A stretch of 64,000 nt of DNA from Thelephora terrestris (lineage: Eukaryota > Basidiomycota > Agaricomycetes > Thelephorales > Thelephoraceae), in contig WIUZ02000011.1 of assembly GCA_015956445.1 (NCBI GenBank), positions 744,001 to 808,000 on the forward strand, in the 5' to 3' direction. Made by a program: the position numbers and the translations under genes. This document shows, piece after piece, positions 1 through 10,455 of the stretch; within the stretch, counting starts at the first letter, position 1, and each line of letters opens with the position of its first letter. A model generated the notes under the pieces. It did not search any database and was not told the DNA's origin. It saw nothing but the letters and a program-made list of their open reading frames with translations.

Positions 1-3000
1 ATGACAAACACACTAGAAGGGAAAAGGTGGCCAAGTCAATACACGCGGGTTCTGTTCGCTGAAGACCGCTCCGATGATCGGTCTGTGAAGCGAGTGTTGA
101 TCTCACCGTTGTGGAAGCTGCACAAACAGCTCAAGCGTGCGATCATCGACCCTTCCTTAAATTCCTCCAAACAGATTACGCCTGTGAATGATGCACCGTC
201 AGCAGGATGCCGAATTACGGACGTCAATCAACTCACATTCAACACCGATGAGAGTGCTTTCCTGAGGAAGCCTGTACACGAGGTACCTCGCAGACTGCGT
301 CGAGGTGCCCGCACCACCTTCTAAACACTGCTTGACGTGAAGTTCTTGCACTGAAGGGGGTCCCAGATCCTCCAGGTTCTCGTTACAGACCGGGCACTCT
401 GCAAGGTCGCTTAGCTGAGAGCTAGATTGTTGCCTTCTCGTGGGCGAAGGGACCGACAACCTCTCCTGAGCGATGACAATGCGCTCCAGAGAAGTCGACC
501 TCTGCATAACCGTAGGAACAGTGGCATTTAGTTCCTCGTAGCATGATACGCAGACTCGGTGAGACACCGCGGCGTGTGTTGGCGGGATGGGAACAGCCGG
601 GTCATGAATGACACTGGATGGATCCAACAATGCCCTCTGGGAGGAACACCTATCACAAAATATCCTGCCGCATCGCCGGCAATGCTGAGCGGCATCAGAG
701 GTGGGCCCACGACGATACCATCAATCAGAACTTACGTGCTAAAACAGAATCTGATCAATAACTCTCCAAGATGGGAAAGAAACGCTACTCACTCTGCGAT
801 TCAAGAAATTGAACCTTCTCCGACACTCCCTGCAGTCCCTGACCGATTCATCCCGTTCCCACGTAGCATGTACGGAATGAGGGGTTGGGGGAGTCCACCT
901 CGGTGTTACGACTTTCTGCGGTACCTCGTGCGTCGGCACACGGAACTCAGGAGCTTGGGACAAATGTGGCGTAAGATCGGTTGGCCCCCTAGAAACAGGG
1001 GATCGAGTGAAATAATCCATGCTTTGCGTTCGTTGGGAACTCATGGAAGGGGCGGAGTCGACAGAATCTGCGCCGGCGTAGTGGAAGGACCCTTCAGACT
1101 CTGAATCATATTCCACCTCCTCGTCTGCACCGCATTTTTCAGTTTACCGCCCACGGGGTTCAGGGTAGGCCCAAATGGCTGAGCTCACCATTTCCGGATA
1201 TCAGCAACCCCTGTGCCCCCGCAGCCATCCTTCTTCGTTCTAGCTCGCGGATATATGCGTTCAGGAGCACCTCGGCTTGAGTTTTCCTTTCAACATCCTC
1301 ATCACCTGTGATCGGCAACGTTAGTCGGCTAAGCTTTGGGTGAATGGACAACGCACTCAAGATTCCTTGCCTCAATTCAGTAGTGGCCCGTACTAATTTG
1401 GCAATGGCACGCCTCGCCTCAACAGCGCTAATCAACTCTATTGGAGTTTCTGCACTGTTCCCGGCGTGGTAACGCGCCCGAGCAACATAGTCTTGCGCTG
1501 ATGAGAGTCCAGTGCTAGGCATAGTAGATAACTCCTGGCCACTCTCCTCGTTATCCTCATTTACAGAAGGTTCCATGAATGGAACAAGGTGTCCGTCAGC
1601 AGTGAAGTGATACATTTTGCCATCAGGTTCGAGGAAAGGCAAGGGTGGAATGTCCAACCTGCGGCGCATGACACGCACCCACCGCCTGCGTCGAATCCAT
1701 GATTGAGCAGTAACCGAGGTTGAGCGAGAACCTGATGGCCGATTGGCGCTCTGACCGCTGAGACCAACTGCTACAGCTCCGGCACCAGTCATTAAACGTT
1801 GAAGTTGCGGAGGTTGATCTGCAACCCATTCCTCGTCAGGGCTATCGGATGAACTCGAGTATTGCCAACCGTCCTCAGCATCTGCGTTCGGATGGGTAAC
1901 ATCCAAAGTCCAGTCAGACCTATAACGTTTACTTGAGTTAGATACCAAGCGGAGAAAAGATGACAAAGCTCACAGCCAGAAATGGCTTCTTTCTGCACCC
2001 TCCCTCCAGGACCCATCCTGGCTGCCGGGTATAGGCAATGTCCACGGATTCTCTCGGAGAGGCAACTGTACATCACTTCGCCAAGCTGGAACCTCTTTCT
2101 TCCCATTCGCAGGATCCGCCTTTGGCAAGCGTAACTCGAAGGGTGATCGGCGACCGTGTCTCCCCAAACCGGAATGAGAGAAGCGCGGACGCCCTCCGGT
2201 GACTGCAAGAGTCTTCAACCTCGTATCCAGCCGTTGGTATTCATAGAGGATGAGCGGGACGGTTGTGTGGACGGCGAGGGGATCGAAAGTCGTGGGGCTG
2301 TTGCGCCATTTCTCGGCTTCTGTTTTCTGGAGGACTTCACAAATCCAAATTTCGAATACTGCAGCAGCCGCATCGTATGCCGTTTCACCCCAGTTGTTAC
2401 GAACGAGAGGGTTGGCCGTTTGCTTGTTCAGCAAATACAAAACTATGGGCAAGTGCCCCTTCGATGCCGCGTTCACTGGGAGCAGGGGGTGAGTAAACGA
2501 GCGCTGTCAATGTGAGTCCCAACCTCACTTAATGGAGTCCAACCGCCTTTACTGCGGACATCGACACCAGGGATATCATCGATTTTCTCGGCAGCGCCGC
2601 CAGTTTCGCAAAGCCAACGAACAATGTCCAAATAACCCTTGGAACAGGCATTATGAAGTGCTGTCCAGCCGTCGCCATCTTGGCAATGAACGTCCGCCCT
2701 CTCTGGAAGAAGATACTGGATAACTTCCAAGTGTCCGTTCAGGGCCGCTTTATGCACAGCTGTCTCTCCCTCCTTATCCTCCATATCAGGCATAGCCCCA
2801 CAATCCTCGACAACTAAATGAAAATCAGGACACCGCTCGGATGGGCGTTTGCAATGAAACCAACTCACGCCACTTTACTATCTCCAAATATCCCCTGCTA
2901 GCAGCAGCATGCAACGCGGTCAATCCAGTCCTGACCGCAGCATCATTGGCCAAACCAAACTCTTCGACATCTTCGTTCTGGCACGCATTCCTGAAGAGCC

Positions 3001-3825
3001 TCTGCAGGAGCGGCAAATCTTTCGAAGATGCTGCCGCGTACAAGGCTTCGAGCTGTGCCTGGGTGGGCTTCTGTTTCAGTGGTGGGGGAGGAGGAGGGAG
3101 AGGAAGAGGGGAATTCGAGGAGGATGCGGGGGCAGGGGTAGACATGGATGTAGACACCCGGGATAACGGACCGAGATCAGGAGAGGACTGCGTGGTGATT
3201 GCAGGAGAAGTGGCTGCGAGGCTGGATGGACCGACCATCAAAGGGTTCTCGGGGACGGGCGAAAGCACTTGCATAGGTTCTGATGGTGAAGGTGACGACA
3301 CTGGGGCAGGAATGGGATCTGCTAATTTCTCAGCTCCAGGGAAATGAAACTCTTCATCGTCAGAATCGTCCGCCACATCGCGCACATGGGCTGTTGCAAC
3401 AGTTGGTTCAGGGAGCTCCACTGGTTCTTCTACTCGGGGAACCTCTGTCGGTTTTAGGGTATCTGCGGGCCGGAACGTAAAAGGTACCGCTGCAGGATTC
3501 AAACTTGACTTCGAGGGGTGCGGGGAAGGGGAAGGAGGGGTTTTTCGTGTTGGCAGTGTCTCAGCACCTGGGAACACGAAGTCTTCTTCTACATCAGACT
3601 CGTCAACGTGGTCGTCAGAGGCAGACGTTTGTCCAGTAGAAACATCGTAGACACCCTGTGGGTCTTCAACTTCGGGAGTCGCGTTATTTCGTGCAGTAAC
3701 ATCATTATCGGTGGCATTGACGGAGCCACTTGAAGACAGAACCCTGCACGAGACCGTCAAAAGAAAGCAAAATTTGAATCCAGGCTGTAGCAGTCGTACC
3801 CTTGACTCGTCTCCGGCGAAGCCAT
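1..3825 (-). CDS. Ankyrin repeat / DysF-like / FYVE / RING protein (3' end outside window)
   Basis: Probably an endosome- or vacuole-bound ubiquitin ligase. The start is set at 3825 (MASPETSQ), where a 56-base intron joins in frame to the next exon (VLSSSGSV). Order on the minus strand: an acidic, Pro/Ser-rich N-terminus; ankyrin repeats (TGLTALHAAASRGYLEIVKW, GETAVHKAALNGHLEVIQYL, DGWTALHNACSKGYLDIVRW, MNAASKGHLPIVLYLL) at about 3000-2400; a DysF/peroxin-like part (DAEDGWQY, then WIRRRRWVRVMRRR) at about 1900-1650; a FYVE finger split by an intron (WERDESVRDC near 850, HCRRCGRIFCDRCSS near 650, RVCVSCYEEL near 560); and the start of a RING (CVICLEEF, then RLSCLCSFHN) at about 230-100. The exon after the RING half-site runs off the left edge. 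FYVE fingers bind phosphatidylinositol 3-phosphate, and FYVE-RING pairs occur in yeast Pib1-type ligases; function here is inferred from domains. Confidence 0.8.
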
Positions 3826-5233
3826 GATTTCCAGACACCGTCAAAGGGTACCAGGTCGGATCGACGTGGTCTTTGAGAGTAATTAGATGACAAGGAATAC
3901 GGTATGAAAGTTCGGGAAGTACGGCAGTCGCCGAAAGCGGACCCTTTCCGTTTCCGGCCTAAATTCCGAGTACTGGTGCAATTCGAATAAAATCATGACA
4001 AACTCACAACGTCGATTGGAGACTCAGCCTGAAACCTCGTAACACGACAGGAAAGCATCTTGGGTTGGGTTGAATTGAGCGCTCGATCTGGTGAAAAAGC
4101 TAAAGAGCCGCTCGCGGGAGGGTTTGTGTGCGGTGCAATGTGGGACAACTGTATCCTAGACACCAGCGATAAAGCTTCGGTTCAATTTGCACCCAAGTCA
4201 AAGCACTTTGCTGTTTCAGCCCTATCTTAGGAGAAGGCCGACTGAATGAAGTGTGGGTGATTCTCTTGTACGAAAAGTCCTGTCTATGGCAGGCATTCAG
4301 TCGGCTCTGTTAGGTTATCGCTTCTGTCGGCTACGCCTGCAGGGTCCGATTGCTAGAAGAGGCCGGAGTAGGGAAGCACTCCCAAAGTCCTACCGCTCTG
4401 AGAAGGGGAAACTCGAAGTGTGTATCGCAAACGAGGTGATGTCAGCCTGAGCCAAAGCACACGGGTGAAGGGACACGCTCCAAAACTAGATCAATGGCAG
4501 GTGTTGAGCTTCCTATGAAGCTGAATGCTCTCATGAGCCTCATGGTGCGGAGCTTCGCCGTGCGCCACTGTGGAAAAATTTTGCGCCTCGAAGTTGAATT
4601 CGGTGAATTTCGGCTCAGATCACAGGTTCTGTCAGCACGAAGCACAAAAAACGACCGCCCATCTGGAAGGCAGCCTAAACCGACTAGGTCCCAGTCAATT
4701 TGGGTGGCCATAATGAAGACACCGCCTGTAATTCCGAGGAGCGCACGATCGTTCGATGAGCATCCAAGTGCCACCATTCTTCGCGCCGTCGATCACTAGT
4801 AGTTGCGACACCTAGTCGGAAGGTCGAGTTCCGATCCTGGGCTCGGCCGGTACTAATATTCAGTCCCCACGAGCCCATGATTTGGTCAAAGGGCAATTGA
4901 GAGGGGTTCTGATCAGGAAAGGTATTCTGTTTGTCTGAGAGTCGTGAAGTGGGCGGGTAACAGAACTCGGCGGGATGCGTGAATGCAAAGCTGAAGTTGG
5001 GAGATATAGATATTTCATGCATCATGTTTCACAGTTGACAACGTTGATGAACGGCGAGGCATCTTAATATGACGAATTGAAATCCGGCGATGTGGGGGAC
5101 TGCCTCGAACTCAATCCACCCACAGGCATCTAATATTTAATGGTCGCTCGACGTTATTCAGGCCCCCCAGTCTATCTCCTCTCCCCCAGCCCCGCTCCTC
5201 CCTTCGCAAAGCTCCCTACTGCAATACTTATCT
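3826..5233. other. Intergenic region, no supported gene
   Basis: About 1.4 kb upstream of both flanking genes, which are transcribed away from each other. Several short open frames on both strands show no family signature and no consistent splice pattern. It holds the inverted repeat at 4237-4305. It probably contains both promoters and 5' leaders. Confidence 0.4.
4237..4305. repeat. Short perfect inverted repeat
   Basis: The 12-base arm GCCGACTGAATG at 4237-4248 is repeated as its exact reverse complement at 4294-4305, with a 45-base loop. It could form a hairpin or be a dyad binding site. Chance is also possible in a region of this size. Confidence 0.5.
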
Positions 5234-6567
5234 ATGTCCGCTATTGTGGATAGCGGCGTTCCTTGGTCTAATAATCCTAACGCTCCAAATATCACATCCT
5301 CGCTGCACTTTGACGAAAAGGCGAATTTTGCTGGAGATTTCATCGCTGCAATGCTATATGGTACGCTTATGTGTGCGCATTTGTCCATCCGCACTCACCT
5401 TCTCTATTCGATTCATCGTTCCAGGGATTGTAATCGTCCTCTTCTTCCAATGTATGGGCGCACTGCTCAATCCCATCAACCATACAAGAGGGAGAATCCA
5501 GTGGGGTCTCGTAGCCCACACCGCCATCATGTTCTCGTTTGTGACGATAGCCACCGCGATGGGGTTCAACCTACAATCCATCTCTCGCGTCGATAATCGA
5601 AAGTTTCCTGGCGTCGATGGCGTACTACCCCCTGGGCCATTGGGATACAAGTACTCTATCTATAACAAAGCGATCAGCCTTGTTCCCAATTTCACGTTCC
5701 AGTTGAACCAATGGCTAGCTGATGGCCTCCTGGTGAGTTTAGTGTTAGAATCAGACATCCAGGCGCCAACGTCGGGCGCCCCTCCAGCTCTATCGTTGCT
5801 ACATCATCTGTGGCACCAACAACTGGGTCATCGCCTTCCCCTGTCTGATGTACCTCACCTCTGTGGGTGCGTAGTCAAGTCCTTTGAGAATACTGCTGCA
5901 AAGCTCGTAGCTAACACCACGCATGCAGCGATAGGTATTGTGTACGTCTACAAGGCCGCACGGCCGATTTTTATGAACTCCGCCACCGCCATTGACTTTG
6001 GCACGTCATACTTTGCGGTCTCTATTTCGCTCAACGTCCTGCTCACACTCATGATCATCACACGACTCATCCTACACATGAGGGACGCTCGAAATACCAT
6101 GGGTGATACACGCAAAACCGGTGCATTGTATAGGACTATCATCGTCATGCTCATTGAGTCATCTGCCCTTTACGCGGTTGGTTTTCTGCTGTTTATTGGA
6201 CCGTACGGCGCCGGTCATTTTCTGCAGGATACGTTTTGGCCAATCCTCAACGAGACTCAGGTATTTATCATTTCAACCTTGCCTTGACGCCCCACAATTG
6301 TGAGACACGGCATCTGATTATGGAGACGAACAGGTGATTGCTCCGTTTCTCATCATTCGACGAGTTGCAAACCGGAGAGCATTGACTGGCGATTCCCTCG
6401 CCTCTGGGAGCATCAGCCCGATCCTTTTCAATAGTTTGAGGACATCCGCGATTGAAAACGGGACATCTTCCTGGGGGGATCGGGTGGCTCCGATGGATAC
6501 GCCGGGAGAGACCCTCAATGAGCCCGATGGTAAAACTGGGACCGCTATTGGCGAGGAGCCGATGTAA
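5234..6567 (+). CDS. Multi-pass membrane protein of an Agaricomycete-type family
   Basis: A polytopic membrane protein of about 359 residues with about seven hydrophobic segments. Five exons fit without a frame break: 5234-5360, 5425-5732, 5788-5866, 5929-6260 and 6334-6567. It starts MSAIVDSGVPWSNNPNAP. Hydrophobic stretches include GIVIVLFFQCMGALL, VAHTAIMFSFVTIATAM, NNWVIAFPCLMYLTSVA, SLNVLLTLMIITRLIL and ESSALYAVGFLLFIG. The C-terminal tail of about 70 residues is hydrophilic and rich in Ser, Gly and Glu. Similar proteins (LNQWLADGLLLYRCY-type core) are common in mushroom genomes as large families of unknown role and resemble receptors in topology only. Membrane location is inferred, and no substrate or ligand can be named. 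Confidence 0.75.
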
Positions 6568-8635
6568 CGGGACTTGAGTCAAGGGAACTTAAAACTATGG
6601 TGCCGCAACGCGGTTTGTACTTTTCTCCCTATGTAATTTACGCAGGTTGTACCCCTTGCCCACTTTGGCCACCTTGAACCTCAACATCCATGTTGAACAT
6701 TCCCGACCCCTGGACTCTAGTCCGGTTTTTAATCTCGTTCGCAGAAGAGGGCACAATCGAGTGATCACTTGGAGGTCTACAAAACATATGAAAGTGTGTC
6801 CGATTTCTCAACCATCTACTGTCCTTGCTGTTGCGAGCGTCACGCTGTCGATTAAAAGGTGTGAGGTAACACCTCTGCCACTCGTGATATCAGTCATAGG
6901 GGTGTACGGCGGGTAAGGGCGGAGCCACGATACCAGCACCACCAAACCCACACATGTTATTCTTTTGGGTGTGCGACAAAGGACATGGTAGATATCGATA
7001 TGCATGTTGCTCCACCTCCGTCAAAGGGTCCCCGACATTTGGCGCACGGACATGATCATGACACAGGAAAGGGGGACAACAGCGGCGGCTCGCTGAGAAA
7101 AACATTCCTACGAAATGAGATAGAAACACTTCGCCAACTGACAAAGATCAGTGAACAACGAGACCGCCTAGGGGCAAGTGGCCACCTTGAACGTGGCGTC
7201 AATCTTTCGAGCGAGGTTGGTGAGATTGATGAAACGAGCCGGCGTGCTGGCAAGATCTGCATGTCCCTACTAGGAGTGCCGAGTTTGATCTCCCGGGGGA
7301 GTCGGTTGACGAGAAGTGGGCGGGCGGCGGACACAACCGGACGGCAGGGAACAAGAGGAGTACACTTCCGAGATATTGATTTGAGGACCCGAGAAGTCCA
7401 TCATTTCAGAAGCTCAAGGGGACGCGGAATAGCGTTCCCTAGGGGCGAGCAAGGCCTTATCCCCTTCGTCAGGCTTTCTGTCTCACAAACCAGAGATAAG
7501 GGATTGGAACCGTGTCGGCACCTCAGAAGGGAATCAGTTTCCCAATACTTGATTGAATATTGATGGGTCTGCGATGATCGGTAACGGCGGCATCCGACCA
7601 CCGCCAAGATATGATCGGACCTTGGGATTGATTGGGTTCGAATAGCAGTCGGATGAAGTACTTACTGGGGTCAGAGAAGCGAAATATTGGATATGACCAG
7701 TAAAATTTGACAGAGGGTTGCCGGTCCCCAGGTTATGTGTCACTGCAGCTTGGAAAGCTATACAGTGCGGAAAAATAATTACCCTGTGTTCAAAGGTTCG
7801 TGAGATCCATGCGGCTGTAGTTGCATTTACATCGGAACCAAAAGCGTAACTGCGAAAACCACGGGGTGCTAGCTGGTGGGGTATTCGTCTATCACCCTAT
7901 CATCATAGACGCCAGGGGAATAGACATCCGGGACACCAATCTACTGGTAGGAGTAACTGTCGACAGGAACCGCACACACAGGGTGGTTCCATAGTAAGTT
8001 GGGCACGTTCATGACAAGTCCGGGGGTTGTGCTCAAACAGGAGGGCGAGAGGGTGTATTTGTCTTCGGTACTTCAGTGTTCGCTGCGGCATCACGGACAC
8101 CCGTCTACCACCAGGGTATTTACCTCGGATTAATGTGAGGTTTTAATCAATGTTCGGGTGATATAGCGAGTGGGGTGGCGTTCAGCAAACCCGGAACTTA
8201 TCATGAGAGCGGTGCCCGCGTGTGTTGCCACCTTAAACCCGAGGGCTTCCTGTTTACATTCTCCTTCGAAGGAATATCATCGTACTCTTTGGGGGAAGCG
8301 TACTTCACTGCCCGCGATTTGTATTAGTCTCACGGAGACCCGTTGCTATCATAGAACCTGCAATTGAACGCACGTGTATTGGAACCTCCATCACTCCCGC
8401 GAACGCGCCTTCAACGCAGAATGAGCCTAGCGACCTTCTCGAGGGCAGCGGGGACGAGGGTTTCGAGTGGATCTATTTCGGGTCAGAGGGGAGCGCAAAT
8501 ACGGCGGAGGATGTTGGAGTCGGAAAATCTCTGGCAAACGCCGAGAGGGATAAAAGGTGAGGCAGACCAGCAGCGGCTTGATATCACTTTGGGAGGTCCG
8601 AGGCCTGATCGTTCGCAGCCAGCTTTCTTTCGACC
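6568..8635. other. 2.1 kb region without a recognised gene
   Basis: An open frame at 6985-7563 (+, 192 residues, Arg-rich) is the longest here, but it has no recognisable domain. Its opposite strand is open over 7056-7334, so neither reading is supported. The rest shows short frames only. The last few hundred bases should hold the promoter of the aminotransferase gene. Confidence 0.35.
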
Positions 8636-10419
8636 ATGACCACTACACAGACCGCACCCAAACAGAACGGAATCGAGAGCGGTGGACCAATCCGTTTCTC
8701 ATCGCGGCTGAAGGAGGGTCGAGCGCTTGCACAAGATGTCTGGTCGATCTACAAGTCCGTGCCCGTCACTCGCACGCCCCTGGTAATGCTACTCACTGCG
8801 TCTTCTCCGTAGTGCTGTGAACCTTCCACCGGATTGCCTAAATCTCGGCCAGGGGTACATGAACTTTGCTCCACCCCTTTGGATCAGGGAAGCTGCCGAA
8901 GAAGCTTTGCGAACGGTGCCTGCGAATCATTATTCCCACCCAAAGGGTAGACTTCGCCTCCGCGAGGCTCTCAAGAAACATTACGAAGCGGATTTCGGTC
9001 GGACTCTCGACGCCGAGACAGAGATCCTCGTTACCAGCGGCGCAAACGAAGGTCAGTCGCCATCGAACATTGAAGATTGAGCCGTCCGGGTCCAACCGAT
9101 CCATTATCTGCAGGCCAATATTCCGTTTTTGTGGCCTTCTTGGAGCACGGGGACGAGGTCATCCTCTTTGAGCCCTTCTTCGATCAATACCTCCCCTCTG
9201 TCACATTCAATGGGGGTGTTCCGGTCTACGTTCCCCTCCATCCACGCACGGCTGGTGTCGATAAGCCAACGGGGCATGACTGGAAAATGGACGTTGACGA
9301 ATTAAGGTTCGTTCCTCGCTGGCAGTCCTAAACTTCGAGCTCAGTGGTCTGTTCCAGACGCGCGATTACCCCCAGGACAAAGATGATCGTGCTGAATACC
9401 CCTCACAACCCCGTGGGCAAGGTGTTCACAAGAACGGAGGTTGAAGCCATTGCAGACATCGCAAAAGAATTTAACTTATTGGTCATGTCAGACGAAGTGG
9501 TAAGAATCCTCAATTCCGAAATTCTGCACAAACCGACCCCATTTTTCGGCACAGTACGAGTGTTTGGTATTCGATGGCGAGGAACACGTACGGATCGCCA
9601 CCCTCCCAGGGATGTGGGAAAGGACGGTCACGGTCGGCTCCGCGGGAAGTAAGCTCTATCCCACCCTTCGCCCTCCAAACCCATTCACATCCGTTTCCAA
9701 AAACAGAGTCGTTCGCTGCCACTGGCTGGCGCGTCGGTTGGCTCATCGGGCCTGAATCGATCATCAAACCCACCCTCGCGGCTTCAACCAGGATCGTATT
9801 CTGCTCTAATTCTCCCCTTCAGGAAGCTGCTGCGGCAGGCCTTGAGCTTTCAAAGGCGCACAACTTCTTCCCCACCCAAACGAAGGAGTATGCCGAACGC
9901 CGTGAAGTACTGATCAAGGTCTTTGATGACCTCGGTATGAAGTACACCCTGCCTCAGGGCAGCTACTTCGTTCTATTGGTGCGTCGACCACTCGTTCAGA
10001 TTATCTCGTCACTCAACCCCTTTACCGTCTACCCCTTTGTAATCCGCAGGATATATCTGATCTTGACATACCCGACGATTACCCTTTCCCCGAGTCATTG
10101 AACGGAAGAGGTCGAGACTTCAAGTGGGTGTTTCCATCTACTCGACCTCCTTGCTCGATATTTAGCCCACATTCACCAAGGGCTTGCTGGTTCATGGCGA
10201 TGGAAATCGGAGTATCCAGCATTCCAGTCAGCGAGGTACGTTCTCATCTCTGAGTCAAGTTTGTTTACTGATGCCCTCTAAAAGTTCTACTGCGAGGAGC
10301 ACCGTAACATCGGAGAAGCATACGCCCGCTTCGCCTTCTGCAAGGATATCGATACCATGCACGCCGCTGCAGAACGATTGAAAAATCTAAGCAAACATCT
10401 GAAGAAGAAACAGATCTAG
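8636..10419 (+). CDS. BNA3: Kynurenine aminotransferase-type PLP enzyme
   Basis: Class I/II aminotransferase that would transaminate kynurenine to kynurenic acid, or act as a cysteine-S-conjugate beta-lyase as in the KAT family. Nine exons (8636-8754, 8813-9051, 9114-9306, 9358-9499, 9555-9648, 9707-9978, 10050-10123, 10181-10235, 10285-10419) sum to 1323 bases, giving 440 residues, the usual family length. Motifs seen: CLNLGQGYMNF near the N-terminus, TSGANEGQY for cofactor binding, NTPHNPVGKVF, MSDEVYE (Asp binds the pyridine nitrogen) and GSAGKSFAATGWRVGW with the PLP-binding Lys. That Lys codon is split by the intron 9649-9706. The first intron uses the donor at 8755, which restores the family sequence IYNAVNLP. 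The stop lies 36 bases from the stop of the convergent helicase gene. Confidence 0.92.
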
Positions 10420-10455
10420 TAGTATAGTGCTTTATCTTTGGAGACGTGTAACAAA

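Noticed and set aside
8755-8812. Alternative donor for the first aminotransferase intron at 8782 (GTAATG)
   Set aside because: It would make a 31-base intron and put the rest out of frame; the donor at 8755 gives a 58-base intron and the conserved IYNAVNLP.
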